A DNA stretch of 64,000 bases from Eutreptiella sp. 'Long Island Sound 2002' (taxonomy: Eukaryota; Euglenozoa; Euglenophyceae; Eutreptiales; Eutreptiaceae): NCBI GenBank assembly GCA_964036045.1, contig OZ038386.1, forward strand, positions 13,679,613 to 13,743,612. The letters run 5' to 3'. A program made the position numbers and the translations under genes. Shown here in pieces: positions 1-10,556 of the stretch. Position 1 is the first letter of the stretch; each line of letters opens with the position of its first letter. The notes under the pieces were generated by a model. That model did no database searches and was not told where the DNA came from. It saw nothing but the letters and a program-made list of their open reading frames with translations.

Positions 1-3000
1 ACAGTGTCTTGGAGAGCATACTTTTGGACTTTTCCCTGCTTGAAGTACTTGGCCCTCTTGTCATGCTCGTCCTGAAGTGCCTTGCACACTTTGGCCGCCG
101 TGTCGTCCGCTTCAGACATCATAGCGTTCGCATCCCGGGCCACTTTGCCATGGTTCATCCACGGGAGAGTGCGTGACACTCGATCCCGTAGGAACAGGAT
201 GCGATGGGGCGACAGTCCAGTGGGTCCCGGAAGGTCGTGATACGCCTGGAGCACTCTCCACAGCGAGTTATACCAGTTCCGGCCCGGTTCGTCAATGTGC
301 AGCTGGCGGAACTTCTCGAACATCTGTCGCCCGGCCACTTCAGCACGGCCATTCGACCGGCTGTGGTACGCCACGGTCTTGGCATGCCGAATCCCCATGT
401 GCTTGCACATCGTCTTGAACCACGTCCCCACGAATTGACTGCCCCGATCGCTGCAGATGACAGCTGGGACATCGAAAATTGTCAGCCAATGCCTGATCAT
501 GGCATTAGCGACGGTCTTGGCCTGCAGCCCCACTCCATGCTTGTCCTTCTTGTCCTTCTTCTTGGACTTCTTGCCCGGGACTGCCACGATATACCCGCTG
601 TGCCTGTCCACCGCTAGGATGACACAATCATATGTCTCTCCTTCGACGGTAACCTCCGGCATGGCGAACACATCCATGGCCACGGACCGCATAGGGGCCT
701 CCGGTATAGCCGTATACACCGGGTTGCCCGCTGTGGAGTGGTTGGGGCTCTTCGTGGCCCGACACACGGCACAGCCGCTGCAGTACCTGTCCAGGACGGC
801 GTAGTACCCCGGAGGGAACTTGAAACGCCACTCCAGGTCCTGCTGCATCTTGTCTCGGCCCGGATGCATGAGCTGGGCGTTGTGCCAATGGTCAATGAGC
901 TGCTCCACTCGGTTCTCGGGCACCAGCAGCTTGTCCTTGAGGAACAACTTGTCGCCATCCTCGGTCAAGCCCTCGGGCCATTCGTCGTCCGACGGGGCGC
1001 TCACGGCATTCCAGTACTTGCTCCAGTGCTCGGATGCCGCGTAGTCATTCGACCAGTCCTCTGTGAGCACCGACCTGACTAGCTCTACAGGGGCCACCAT
1101 CCATTGCTCGAGGGTTTCCTCTCGAATAGCTTGGACGCGGGCACCCCGGAACTTGGCCAGGTCCGTACGATTTGCCATCACCACAAAGCACTTGACCCCC
1201 TCTTGCTCCATGACCTTCTCCATCTCGATGATGCGCTTGGCCTCCTTGGTCTCCTCAGCGTCCCCATGGCTGGATATGTCCATCCACGCCTTGCCCGCGG
1301 GGTAGGCCCAGCGACTGAGGCAATCTGCCACAGTGTTGTCCTTCCCCGGGATATACACGACGCTGAGGTCGAACTTGGCGAACGTCTCATGCCATCGGGC
1401 CCTCCTAGCCGCTGGTCCTGAGGGGGTGTCGACATGCTCCTTGTGCCAGCTCTGTAGGGACTGGTGGTCCGTGCAAACCACCACCGGCTGCAGCCCGATG
1501 TGGCCAGACCACTTCCTGAGCGCACATACAATGGCGTATGTCTCCTTCTCCCTCGCGGTCCATGTTCGGCGTTGGCCCTCGGCCAGGATCCTGCTCCAAA
1601 ACGCCACGGGAACATGAGTCCCGTCGTCCCGGACTTGCTCGAGGACTGCCCCCACGGCATAGTCCGAGGCGTCTGTCCGTAGCACGAATCCCTTGTCCGG
1701 GTCCACCAGGAACAACCCCAACTGCCCAAGGAGTCGCTCCTTCAGGCGGTTGAATGCATCCTCAGCCTCAGGGGTCCAGGCAAGCTTCTTCTTGCTCCCC
1801 TTCCGGCCATCGAACTTGCCCACTTGCAGCATCTTGTGCAGCGGCCCCGACAGTTCTGCATACATCCGGACATAGCCCGAATAGTAGTTGCAGAACCCCA
1901 TGAAGGACCGGAGTTCGCTGATGGTCTGGGGCTTCTCCCAGTGGTGCAGGGACGCCAGCTTCCCAGGCATGGGACGGCGTTGCCCGTGACCAACCACGTG
2001 ACCCGCGAACTCCACTTCCTTCACGAATAGTGAGGCTTTGGTGGGCTTGCACACCATGTTGTGTTTGTCCAACTCGCTGAGCACTCGGCGCAGATCCTTC
2101 TCATGCGCGTCGATGAGCTCGTCCTCAGTCATGTTCTCCGTGCCGGACCCGATGATGATGTCATCCACGAAGGGATCGGCACAGTCCCGGACAGGACCGA
2201 GTAGGTCCTCCATCATGCGCTGGAAAACGGCGTTGCCATTCTTGGCACCCATAGGCACCACTTTCCACTGCATGGGCCCAAGCGGCGTCGACATCGCTGT
2301 GCAGGGCCTGGAGTCCGGGTGTAGCGGCATCTGCTGGTAACCGTGTTTCAGGTCCAACACCGTGAAGATCCGCTTTTTCTGTTGCTTTTGGAGGATGGAG
2401 TCGATCAGGGGGAGCGAGTACGAGTCGTGCTCGGTCTGCTCGTTCAAACATCTGTAATCAACCACCAACCTCCACTCGCCCTTCTCCTTCTTGGGCACGA
2501 TGAAGGCTGGGCTGGCCCACTCACTGTCGGAGGGTTCGATCCATCCCCGCTCAATGAACTCGGCCAACAGCTTCTTCATGGCCTCGGCCCGCTCGCCCTG
2601 AAGTTGGTACTCCCGATGACGATAGATCTTCGGGTTCGGCTTCAGCTTGATCTTCGCTGTACCAAACCTCCCGCGATCTGGAGGGTTCTTGTTGGCGACG
2701 CCACTGAATAGCCGCGGATAGGCCTTGATCAGCCTCTCCTTCAGCTCGGCGACCTTCGGGTTCTCCTGGGCCTCCTCAGCCGCTTGCTTCGGTATAGATA
2801 CAACCGACCGCACTGCGGTGTAGGCCTCTTCTGGGTCCGATTCCGACTTCTCCTCGTCCGATGTGCCGTCTTCATTGTCGTGGGGAGCTCTTCCCACCGA
2901 TAATCTTCGAAAATTTGCGGCATCGGGCTGGTGACTGTCGCTATCGGCACCCATTCTTGGAAAATCCCACGTTGGTGGGTCCGACCCAACCGGACCATCG

Positions 3001-4595
3001 TATTGGTCCGCGATGTGGTCCATGACCCTCGCCACGAACTCGTCCTTCTCGTACTTGCCGGTGACCAACATCTTGTCATCCCACCAATGCGGAGATGTGA
3101 CCATGGCCCGCCTCTTCTTGGCTGCCACACGGTCGTGCATCTCCATCCGCATGTAGTTGACGACGTCGTCGATCTCGGCGTGGGACAGGACGTCAATGCC
3201 ATCAATTGGCTGATCCGTCCCCTCCTTGGGCTCAAACATGACCTTCATGGGCACCGCCTCCACCCTACGGATGAATGCTTCATCACCCGTGGGCTGGGCT
3301 TGCGCCCCATGCACCAGGAAAGCCTTGGTGCCCCACGCTTGACCCGGGGAGGGCATTGATACACCCTTGGCGTCGATGAACAACTCCTCTTCTGGCCCGA
3401 ATGACATCTCGTTCAGGGTGATGGAGTCCAGCGTCGACTTGAGACCCTCCAGCGGACATGGGGTGGATCCTATGCCGGTTATGACCAGGATCCCCTTCGC
3501 CCTATCCGCGATGATCTTCTCCACCGTACGTCTGGTGATATCCAGGGAGCCATGCCAATACATGGGTCCCCACTCCTTCAAACCCCAATGCCTGTGCCAG
3601 GCTGAGTCTCCTCGATGCCAATGCCTCCTACACTTCCGCAGAAGTGGGGCATCCCGGGAACCGAAGACATCCGTCTCGGGCACTTCAGCTCCCAGCGTCT
3701 GAATCATCCTGGTGTACACTTGCGGCGCCATTCCATACTCCGTGAGCTGAACTCCACCGTCTCCTCTGGACTTGACACCCACAGCTTGCACCGCTCGGAC
3801 GATCCGATCCTCTTCCTCAGCGTTCCATTGGGATGACCCGCACGCATAATCCGTAGACAGCCATGTGAGGCATTCATCGTCCTCCCGGACCAGCGTTGCG
3901 CGATGGGGAAGGGCTCCAATGGCGTTGGCCACCATGAAGTCGTACCCCATGATCATATCCCAATCAGTAATGTCGGCCACATAGAAGTTCCCGGATAGAG
4001 TGCTTCTCTTCGCCTGATCAGGGCGGTTCAAGCGCTCATGCTCCCAGAATTCCATACTGATAGTGGCCTCATGGGTGCCACCACCCATAATCTCTCCGTT
4101 GGCGACCTTCAGGCGGACCGGTCTCCGGCTGGGCTGCAGGAATTCCTCCTTGAACAACCCTCTCCGGACCAGGCTCACCTGGGCACCCGTATCCACCAAC
4201 ACATCCACCACCTTCTCCTCTCGTCCGCACCGTACTCGCACTTTCAAGTGCAACTGCCGCTCGTCGCCATGAGGTGTATGGACGACTCTCACGGCATGCA
4301 ACTCTAGCACGTCCGGGTGCATCAGGACTTCAAGGGTATGGTCACGGATGGTGTAGATTTTGGGTTGGTCCTGCCCGTCCACGGGGCTCTCCGTGGTCGC
4401 TCCTTCCTTCTTGCCATGTCCCGTACCCACATGTACTTCCCTTGGCAGGGCGCTCCAGGGGTTGGGAGTGGCGAAACTCAGTGGTTTTGGCTCTTCCGGA
4501 GCCTTCCTCGGCACCCGATGTGCCTTCGCCTTCTCAGGGATTCCACTGATTTTCGGAGGAGAGACCTCCGAGGTCCCACTCCCGTGGGGGCTCCT
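1..4595 (-). CDS. pol: Pol polyprotein of a Ty3/Gypsy retrotransposon (partial)
   Basis: This would process, copy and integrate the element. About 1,531 codons are open and continue past the left edge. The aspartic protease active site reads VLVDTGAQVSL (DTGA at 4182-4193). A methylase-like segment follows (about 3680-3280). Reverse transcriptase spans about 2640-2050, with VLDLKHGYQQMPL and the catalytic FVDD at 2160-2171. RNase H has LRTDASDYAVGAVLEQ (first Asp codon near 1671). Integrase has an N-terminal zinc finger (His codons near 888, 882 and 864; Cys near 780, 771 and 762). Its catalytic residues are Asp near 672, Asp near 447 and Glu near 339, giving exact D,D(35)E spacing. Pol has no obvious own start and is in the same frame as gag behind one TAG, so it is probably made as a Gag-Pol fusion by stop-codon read-through. 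All catalytic residues I can see are present. Confidence 0.95.
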
Positions 4596-4598
4596 CTA
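4596..4598 (-). promoter_or_regulatory. Candidate read-through TAG between gag and pol
   Basis: Gag ends ...GSQV, then TAG, then RSPHGSGTSEV, with pol in the same frame and no further stop in the window. Amber read-through is the known Gag-Pol strategy of gammaretroviruses. Most Ty3/Gypsy elements use a frameshift or a single ORF instead. That this stop is suppressed is my inference. The alternative is that a single ORF was broken by one mutation in this copy. Confidence 0.55.
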
Positions 4599-7397
4599 GA
4601 CTTGGCTTCCCGCAGCCCCTTCCGGCTGCGATCCGCCAGGACTTTGTCCTCCACTTTGCTGGGCTTTGAGTTCCGCCAACGTCCTCAACATGTCCTCAGC
4701 AACTTCCTCGATCGACCTCACTCGTCGGTCTTGACCAGGTCCACCACCATAGCCTCTTCCTCCGCCTTTTCCTTGGCCTTTGCCTTGGCCTTTTCCCCCG
4801 TCTCCGCCCTTCGCTTTCCAATCGGAAATCCGCTGCTCCTTGGGCTTCTTCTCGGGATGAGCGGCGAAGTAGGCCTTCTTGTCCGCCTCATACACCTTGC
4901 ACTGACGGTGGTCGTGTGCATGGTTGTTTCCCTTGCCATAACAGACCCAGCACCCGTCGTGCTGAGACCTGTACTCCCGGAACGAGAGCGGTGGGTTCCC
5001 GATCCTCCTTGGCTCTTTGCCCTTCTTGGGTCCCATCTGGCTCCATCTGGACCGATCCTGTCCATGGTTCTTCACGTTATGCGCCACAAACGCGAAGAAA
5101 TGGGCCTCCTCGTGATCCTCCCGGGACCAGTGGTCTTGGCCACTTCCACTTCCATCCTCCGCGGAGTTGGCCGTGTCCTCCTGGATCTCCCGATGATGGC
5201 GGTCGTCTCGGTGTCCTCGTTGTCCATGACCATGCCGATCCTGCACGTGGGCCTCGTTCTTCGCATTGAGCTTCAACTCCACCGTGATGTACTTCACGAT
5301 CTCGTCCAGGCTCATGCGAGCGAAGATGACTTGCATCTTCAGCGGCTCCCCGCGCCTCCACTCCACGTTGTTGAGGCGCAGCAACCTTTGCCCCATGGAG
5401 TCCCCGAATACCTCCACGTACACGGCGTTCTTCAGGCCCAACATTCGGTCGGGTTCGCCCAGGTTCCTCCTGAAGAACTCCATGATACCCGCGTGGGTAT
5501 CCTCCGCCGCCATAATCCTCACCGCCACGCGTCTCTTGGCGCGCTTCTTCTCCTCGTCCTCCACTCTCCTCTTCCAGCTGCCGGGGAGGACGTCCTTCAG
5601 CAAGTGGCGGATTTCACTGGCCTCGTTCCAGTCTTCCACCAACTTGAGGCATCTGCGGTACTTCCGCAGATACCGGTTCCACTCCCGGACCCGCAACTCT
5701 CCGCGGTCCAGCGGCAGTGGAATGGACCACAGGTCCTCCAGCTTCTGATTCGGAGCGTCCACCCGCTCCTCATCCTCCAGCCACTGGAGGCAGGCCTGCT
5801 CCGTGCGGATCAATCCTTCCCGGATCTGATCCCGCAGGTCCTCCTTGAGGTCCTGCGCCAGCCGGTGTGGGAATGTCCGGCATACCCACTTGTCCCGCGG
5901 CGCTCCCCGCATCTCGCCGACGACCTCCTCGGCGAAGTCCTCCCAGTCCAGGATGAAGTCATCTAGGTTGGACGGGTTCCCGTCATAATAGGGGATTTTG
6001 ATTCCCCTGAGGTCGTCGATCCTGATGGCGTCTCCGACGTCTCCAGCCACCACTCCACCGAGACGGATACCACCTGTGGCCGGGGGGTTTGAGTACACTC
6101 CCCGTACATCCCTCTCCTCCATGGAGTGCGGTCCAGTTGGGCCTGAACCCATGGGGTTTGGAATGCGGGAAGGACTTCTTCCATCGGCCGTCCATATCCC
6201 CGTATTGGGGTCCTTCGCCCACAGATTTCCGCTTGGATGCCCTCGACCATGTCCGTCGGCCCTTCCCATGGTTTGCCCCTGCATGGTCTGGTTCTGGATC
6301 TCCTCTTCCGCATAAACTGCATATGTCGTCGTACTTGGCGGTACATCCTGGGCGGCATGGGACATCTGCACTGTCAGGCTCCTCGGGTCCATGGTTACGT
6401 GCCCCTCCCGCCTGGACCCAGCCGGTGCCGTGTGTTCCCCGAGCATTGTTGACTCGCTGAACAGGGGAACATACGGCAGCGCACCCGGGTCTACACGCGG
6501 AGGCGCGTAGGGTGCCTCTGCAGGGCCGCCCATGGGTTTCTCCATGGCGCTCCTGAGGGTCTTAACCCGCTCCACCAGCTCCACCGCGGCCGGCTGTGCC
6601 GGGAGCTCCGGACCCGAGGCGAGGGGCTGTCGCTCCTCTAGCCTTCTCAGGCGTCCCGACATGTCCTCCACTAAGTGGAGGAGGCTGTCCACCACTTGCT
6701 GCTGCTTCTGCAGGGCCAGCTCCAGATTCTCCCGGTACCGGGCCTGATCCGCTCGCAGCTCCTCCATGTGGTTCTCCGCGGCCGACTGGTCATCCAGAAT
6801 CCCCGCGACGTCCTCCTCTAGAGCATCCTTGGCGTTGTCCAGGCGGTCAAGATGATTCATGATGGCGTCCATCCCCATCTTCGGGTACTTGCCCATGAGG
6901 AAGGACACGTGCTCGCAGTGGCACGCAGCGTGCTTTCCGCCGGATTCGGCACATCCCGCGGTTCCCGGCACCTCAGACTCGTCGCCCATGGGCGTATCGC
7001 CGATGGCGTCCGTCTCTGGTCCCGTGTGCCGGGGCACAGGTGCCGTCCGGGCCCTGGCTGGTCTCTCCAAGCCCTCGGCGTCGTGCTGCAGGGCGGGCTC
7101 GGGGGCCGTATGCGCCCTGGCGATCGGCGCGGACATCTCCGGCTCCGAAGGTGGCTCGTGGGCTGTCCGATAGCCCTCGGAGTGCCCCTCGGATTCCCAC
7201 AACCTGACCGGGCTGGGGTCCGTGTCCATAGCCCCGGCGTCCCTTGCCGCGGACTTGGGTGACCCGCGCTTCCGGTAGCGCCGGGCACGTCCTCCACTGC
7301 TGCCTGAATGGCAGGCCTCATCAGAGTCCTCCGCGGCGGAGCGGAGGTTGCAAGCCTTTCGGCAGCGACGCTCACACATGGAGACCAGGTCCTCCAT
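4596..7397 (-). CDS. gag: Gag polyprotein of the Ty3/Gypsy retrotransposon
   Basis: This is the structural protein of the element's particle. The frame is open from an ATG at 7703 (1,035 residues), but that ATG lies upstream of the primer-binding site. I therefore prefer the ATG at 7397 (MEDLVSMCERRCRKACN), giving 933 residues. The central part contains a coiled coil (about 6,540-6,850, MEELRADQARYRENLELAL). A capsid-like block follows, beginning IKIPYYDGNPSNLDDFILDW, a typical retrotransposon Gag opening. Near 4,940-4,995 there is a zinc-knuckle variant, CWVCYGKGNNHAHDHRQC, with wider spacing than the usual CX2CX4HX4C. After it comes a glycine/lysine-rich basic tail (KGGDGGKGQGKGQGKGGG) suited to binding RNA. 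The ORF ends in TAG at 4596-4598, and the pol frame continues directly. Confidence 0.9.
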   Translation of the reverse strand: MEDLVSMCERRCRKACNLRSAAEDSDEACHSGSSGGRARRYRKRGSPKSAARDAGAMDTDPSPVRLWESEGHSEGYRTAHEPPSEPEMSAPIARAHTAPEPALQHDAEGLERPARARTAPVPRHTGPETDAIGDTPMGDESEVPGTAGCAESGGKHAACHCEHVSFLMGKYPKMGMDAIMNHLDRLDNAKDALEEDVAGILDDQSAAENHMEELRADQARYRENLELALQKQQQVVDSLLHLVEDMSGRLRRLEERQPLASGPELPAQPAAVELVERVKTLRSAMEKPMGGPAEAPYAPPRVDPGALPYVPLFSESTMLGEHTAPAGSRREGHVTMDPRSLTVQMSHAAQDVPPSTTTYAVYAEEEIQNQTMQGQTMGRADGHGRGHPSGNLWAKDPNTGIWTADGRSPSRIPNPMGSGPTGPHSMEERDVRGVYSNPPATGGIRLGGVVAGDVGDAIRIDDLRGIKIPYYDGNPSNLDDFILDWEDFAEEVVGEMRGAPRDKWVCRTFPHRLAQDLKEDLRDQIREGLIRTEQACLQWLEDEERVDAPNQKLEDLWSIPLPLDRGELRVREWNRYLRKYRRCLKLVEDWNEASEIRHLLKDVLPGSWKRRVEDEEKKRAKRRVAVRIMAAEDTHAGIMEFFRRNLGEPDRMLGLKNAVYVEVFGDSMGQRLLRLNNVEWRRGEPLKMQVIFARMSLDEIVKYITVELKLNAKNEAHVQDRHGHGQRGHRDDRHHREIQEDTANSAEDGSGSGQDHWSREDHEEAHFFAFVAHNVKNHGQDRSRWSQMGPKKGKEPRRIGNPPLSFREYRSQHDGCWVCYGKGNNHAHDHRQCKVYEADKKAYFAAHPEKKPKEQRISDWKAKGGDGGKGQGKGQGKGGGRGYGGGPGQDRRVRSIEEVAEDMLRTLAELKAQQSGGQSPGGSQPEGAAGSQV

Positions 7398-7604
7398 GTC
7401 ACGTCCTCCTCTTCCCGAGTGTCGTTCTTCTCTTCGGGCTTCAAATTCCGGAGTTCGCCATGCTCTTGAACGTCTCCGCTCTTCTATGGCTCCAATCTCC
7501 GGCGTGGTCTCCACCGAGTCCACAATACGCACCCGGGGCGTACTTGGGCAGGGCTCATAAGGGCCCAAGTCCCCGGGTCGGCGGTTGGTAGGGGCAGCAG
7601 GTAA

Positions 7605-7617
7605 GCCTCTGCTACCA
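7605..7617 (-). promoter_or_regulatory. Primer-binding site, initiator tRNA-Met type
   Basis: On the minus strand this reads TGGTAGCAGAGGC. Its first 12 bases are complementary to an initiator tRNA-Met 3' end of the form CCTCTGCTACCA. Reverse transcription of the element would start here. Its position, 220 bases before the preferred Gag ATG, places the 5' LTR boundary just above 7617. The adjacent bases do not show a clear CA terminus, so the LTR edge stays approximate. Confidence 0.7.
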
Positions 7618-10475
7618 TAAAGAAGGTCCCTACCAGGACCGGCCCCCGCTGTGCCCCTTCCGCCTGTAATCCCCGCTGACTTGCTCCGGATCAATGCTTG
7701 CATTTATCAAAATCCAGGGTCCAAAACCAAAAATATAGAAAATAGAAAATACAATCCTCCTTCAACCCTGAATGGCAACCAGATCCCACAAGTATGGCAA
7801 TAACCCAATTCACAATCCAAATCAGGCTGCGGGCTTTCGTTCAGCACACCGGTATTCCCACGGTGGCGGGCATGTACAAGAATTGCACCAAGGAAGAAAG
7901 CCCTGAAATTGGCATATGAACACAAATAAAGCAAAGTTGGGGACAGATGGAAACTTACACAATCACAGCCATAGACCCCTCATTCCCTGGACTCAAGACC
8001 TTCCCTTGACTCATCAACATGATGCCCTGAACCCAGTCCAATAAGATGGTTAAATGCCATATATCAAAAGTCACTACATAAACCCCAAAAATGTGTTCAC
8101 TCCCAAGCCTCTAAATCCTAGCCCAATAGGGAAGGTGGCGTGTCATGGCCTAGAGTGGCACTCAGGACCACGCCCTACCCTGACATAACCTTGGTTGGAC
8201 TTGGAGTCGAATGGGCTTAGAGAAATGACTTATGAGTTTGAACTCATAACATGCCAAAAAACTGCCAATTCACACCATATTGGCCATATATCAAAAATAT
8301 GCTCAAAATCGAAGTTACTACTTATCCGAAGGCTCCAAGCATGCATGGAATCGAAGTCTACTATTCATGGAGGATAGAGACCAAAGGCCAATGCCCATGT
8401 ACATCCCCATTTTACCCTCGAAACCCTTTCGGATATGGGCGCCACGCACTGCCCAAGTCAGCCCATGATCTTGAGACCAATTCTTATAATCCTTCGTGCG
8501 CCAAGCCAAATGGAGTACGCGATCCGGCATATGGTGGTGTTCAACTCCGAAGCATATGCCAACATATGAACAACATACCATGGTTCGACTCTCCATAGGC
8601 TTCTTGCTGTTAGCTGACCAGGTGAGTACACAAAACGCAAAAATGAGCAAAAATTGAGGTCAAAAACATGAAAATATGACCAAATACAAAGTTGTCATGA
8701 TAGTATATCTCTATGCTCACCCATGATATCCGCTCATGGTTCAATACACAAATGATTGGAACCATTTGCGAACAATTCCCCCACTTGGATCCCCAATCGG
8801 GCGCATGGAGATACCTTCGCCACTAATATCTACATGCCCCATGAAAATGGGAGTGCACCCATGGATCTCTTTGTCAAACATACCATGAGCAATACATACG
8901 CGGTAGACTTGGTCTAGCGCTTTGAATTCCACAATTGGGACATGGGCAAAGCCCTTGTCACGTATGGCTCCCCATCTCTTCGGCCACACGAAGATATATA
9001 ACATGGACGTGAGCATATCAAACATATACCATGCATATAACAAATACCCTCAAAATGTGGCTCCCACCATGATATGCCATGTCCCTCCATTGACATAACT
9101 TCACGTTAAAAATACGTAGGAACCCAAGGAAAGTTGCTATGCAACCCCAACACCCATGCGGCACACTCGAAAGTCGCATTAAAATATTCGGTTGCACGGT
9201 CCAAGAGTTATATATCACTTTATACCTTCTTGACCCTTTTCCCTTGCTACACCGGGCATGTGTGCGAACCAAAGGCGTTTGATGCTTCCTAAATTAAGTT
9301 GAGACCAAGGCAGTTCCAACCCAACCTTCCTTATTCTCATTCCTCACACTCGCGCGTAGATATGGCTCTTCAAAGTGATCCCACGATTCGATTTTGTTTC
9401 CCTTATATCTCCAAGTCAAATGGGTGGCAAGTATAAGGGAAACCTGATTCGGGCATAGGGGAAGGAGTATGACCACTCGAAGAAGTCCAAATCAAGTGCG
9501 GCGATGTCGAAGTCGAAAATCCGATTTCGACATCACGAAAAATTCGGATTAAAGTTTCGAGTGCTTATTTAGAAAAATGCGGAAGCAACGAACCCTTTAC
9601 AGATGAAATCTGACCCTTCAGAAACGTTTCCGCCAAAATATCTGGAAATAACAGTTAACCAATCGGTTAACGCAAAATCGCGAGCCAACTGACAGTCGCC
9701 GATACATTGACTATCAGAACGAAAGGCTGAAAAATTACGGAAGCATTATGATAATAAAACCCTGTTGATTCCTGATATTCTGCTATATAAATCTCCGCTG
9801 GCGGTGCCTCGGTTCTGAATGTGGCCGCTCATAGCCGGAATGGCCAAACCTATCACACTATCACATCGGGTTAGTTCAGGTGGATGGGAGAGTATGATAT
9901 CAGCCAATGGCGGCTTGCCGGCACATAGATACACACCCCAAGTGACCCCAAGATGGCCACGGGGGTCCGAACCGGCTTCACAACCCAGCCACAGAAGCCC
10001 CGGCAGCGATATGAGCGCTGAGTCTGGTGTAGGAAATGTTACATACAGTGCAGCAAAAGAGCGCCAGCCATGGTGAGCGCCCATTTTTCAGTGTGAGGGA
10101 AACTATAGGTATTTTAAAGTAGATGTGGAAACCAAGGAAAGGCCAAGAAAAATTCCCTTTTTCCTAAAATGCGACAGTGGTGGCCACCATAGCACAAGGG
10201 GGGAGTAAGAAAAAGTGCTTTTCCATTGCTTTGAGGCATACTCTAGTTGTATTAGAGATGCACTGAGCATCCATGCATTTTTATCTTAGTATTGGTCCCA
10301 CCAAAACTGGTGATAACACATTTTGACCTATGGAACCAAACACCCAATCAGGATATGGAGTGGACCCCTTAATCCCCTTTCAATGTGAAGTAAAACATCT
10401 TTTCCTGAGTTGACTGAGAACTGACATATCCAAAGTAGAGCCTATGAATTTATCTATGTTTTTCCATGAATTCTT
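7618..10475. other. Probable 5' LTR of the Gypsy element, then AT-rich non-coding DNA
   Basis: No supportable gene. The part next to the primer-binding site should be the 5' LTR, read on the minus strand. A TATAAA on that strand at about 9219-9224 could be its promoter. The upstream LTR end cannot be fixed without the second LTR. A short imperfect palindrome, ATGTCGAAGTCG...CGATTTCGACAT, lies at about 9507-9537. The rest, to 10475, shows only short random ORFs. Confidence 0.4.
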
Positions 10476-10556
10476 AGCTATCCTAGTGGTATGCACCCTA
10501 GGGGGCTGGGCACCTCTTTTTGAGAGGTCCTGGGTTCAATTCCTGGTCAGCCTAGC
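10476..10556 (+). repeat. tRNA-derived SINE-like sequence or tRNA relic
   Basis: An A-box-like motif TAGTGGTATGC at 10484-10494 is followed 39 bases later by a good B box, GGTTCAATTCC, at 10533-10543. This is the internal RNA polymerase III promoter layout. The T arm pairs only with G-U wobbles, and no clean acceptor stem or anticodon arm folds. It is more likely a SINE head or a decayed tRNA gene than a functional tRNA. Confidence 0.5.

Larger units (their letters stand above)
1..7617 (-). mobile_element. Ty3/Gypsy LTR retrotransposon, internal region, 3' part beyond the window
   Basis: The minus strand carries, in order, a primer-binding site, a gag ORF, a single in-frame TAG and a pol ORF with protease, reverse transcriptase, RNase H and integrase. 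The order PR-RT-RH-IN is the Ty3/Gypsy order, not the Ty1/Copia one. I checked the pol frame codon by codon and found no stop from 4595 down to position 3. The copy is therefore open over the whole visible part, which suggests a young element. The 3' end of integrase and the 3' LTR lie outside the window, so I could not compare the two LTRs or find a target-site duplication. Confidence 0.93.

Noticed and set aside
4317-5966. 549-codon ORF on the plus strand
   Set aside because: It is the exact antisense of the gag coding region; no domain is readable, and gag has a Gag core, knuckle and linked pol.
8575-8600. GGTTCGACTC resembling a tRNA B box
   Set aside because: No A box at the right distance and no cloverleaf; chance match.
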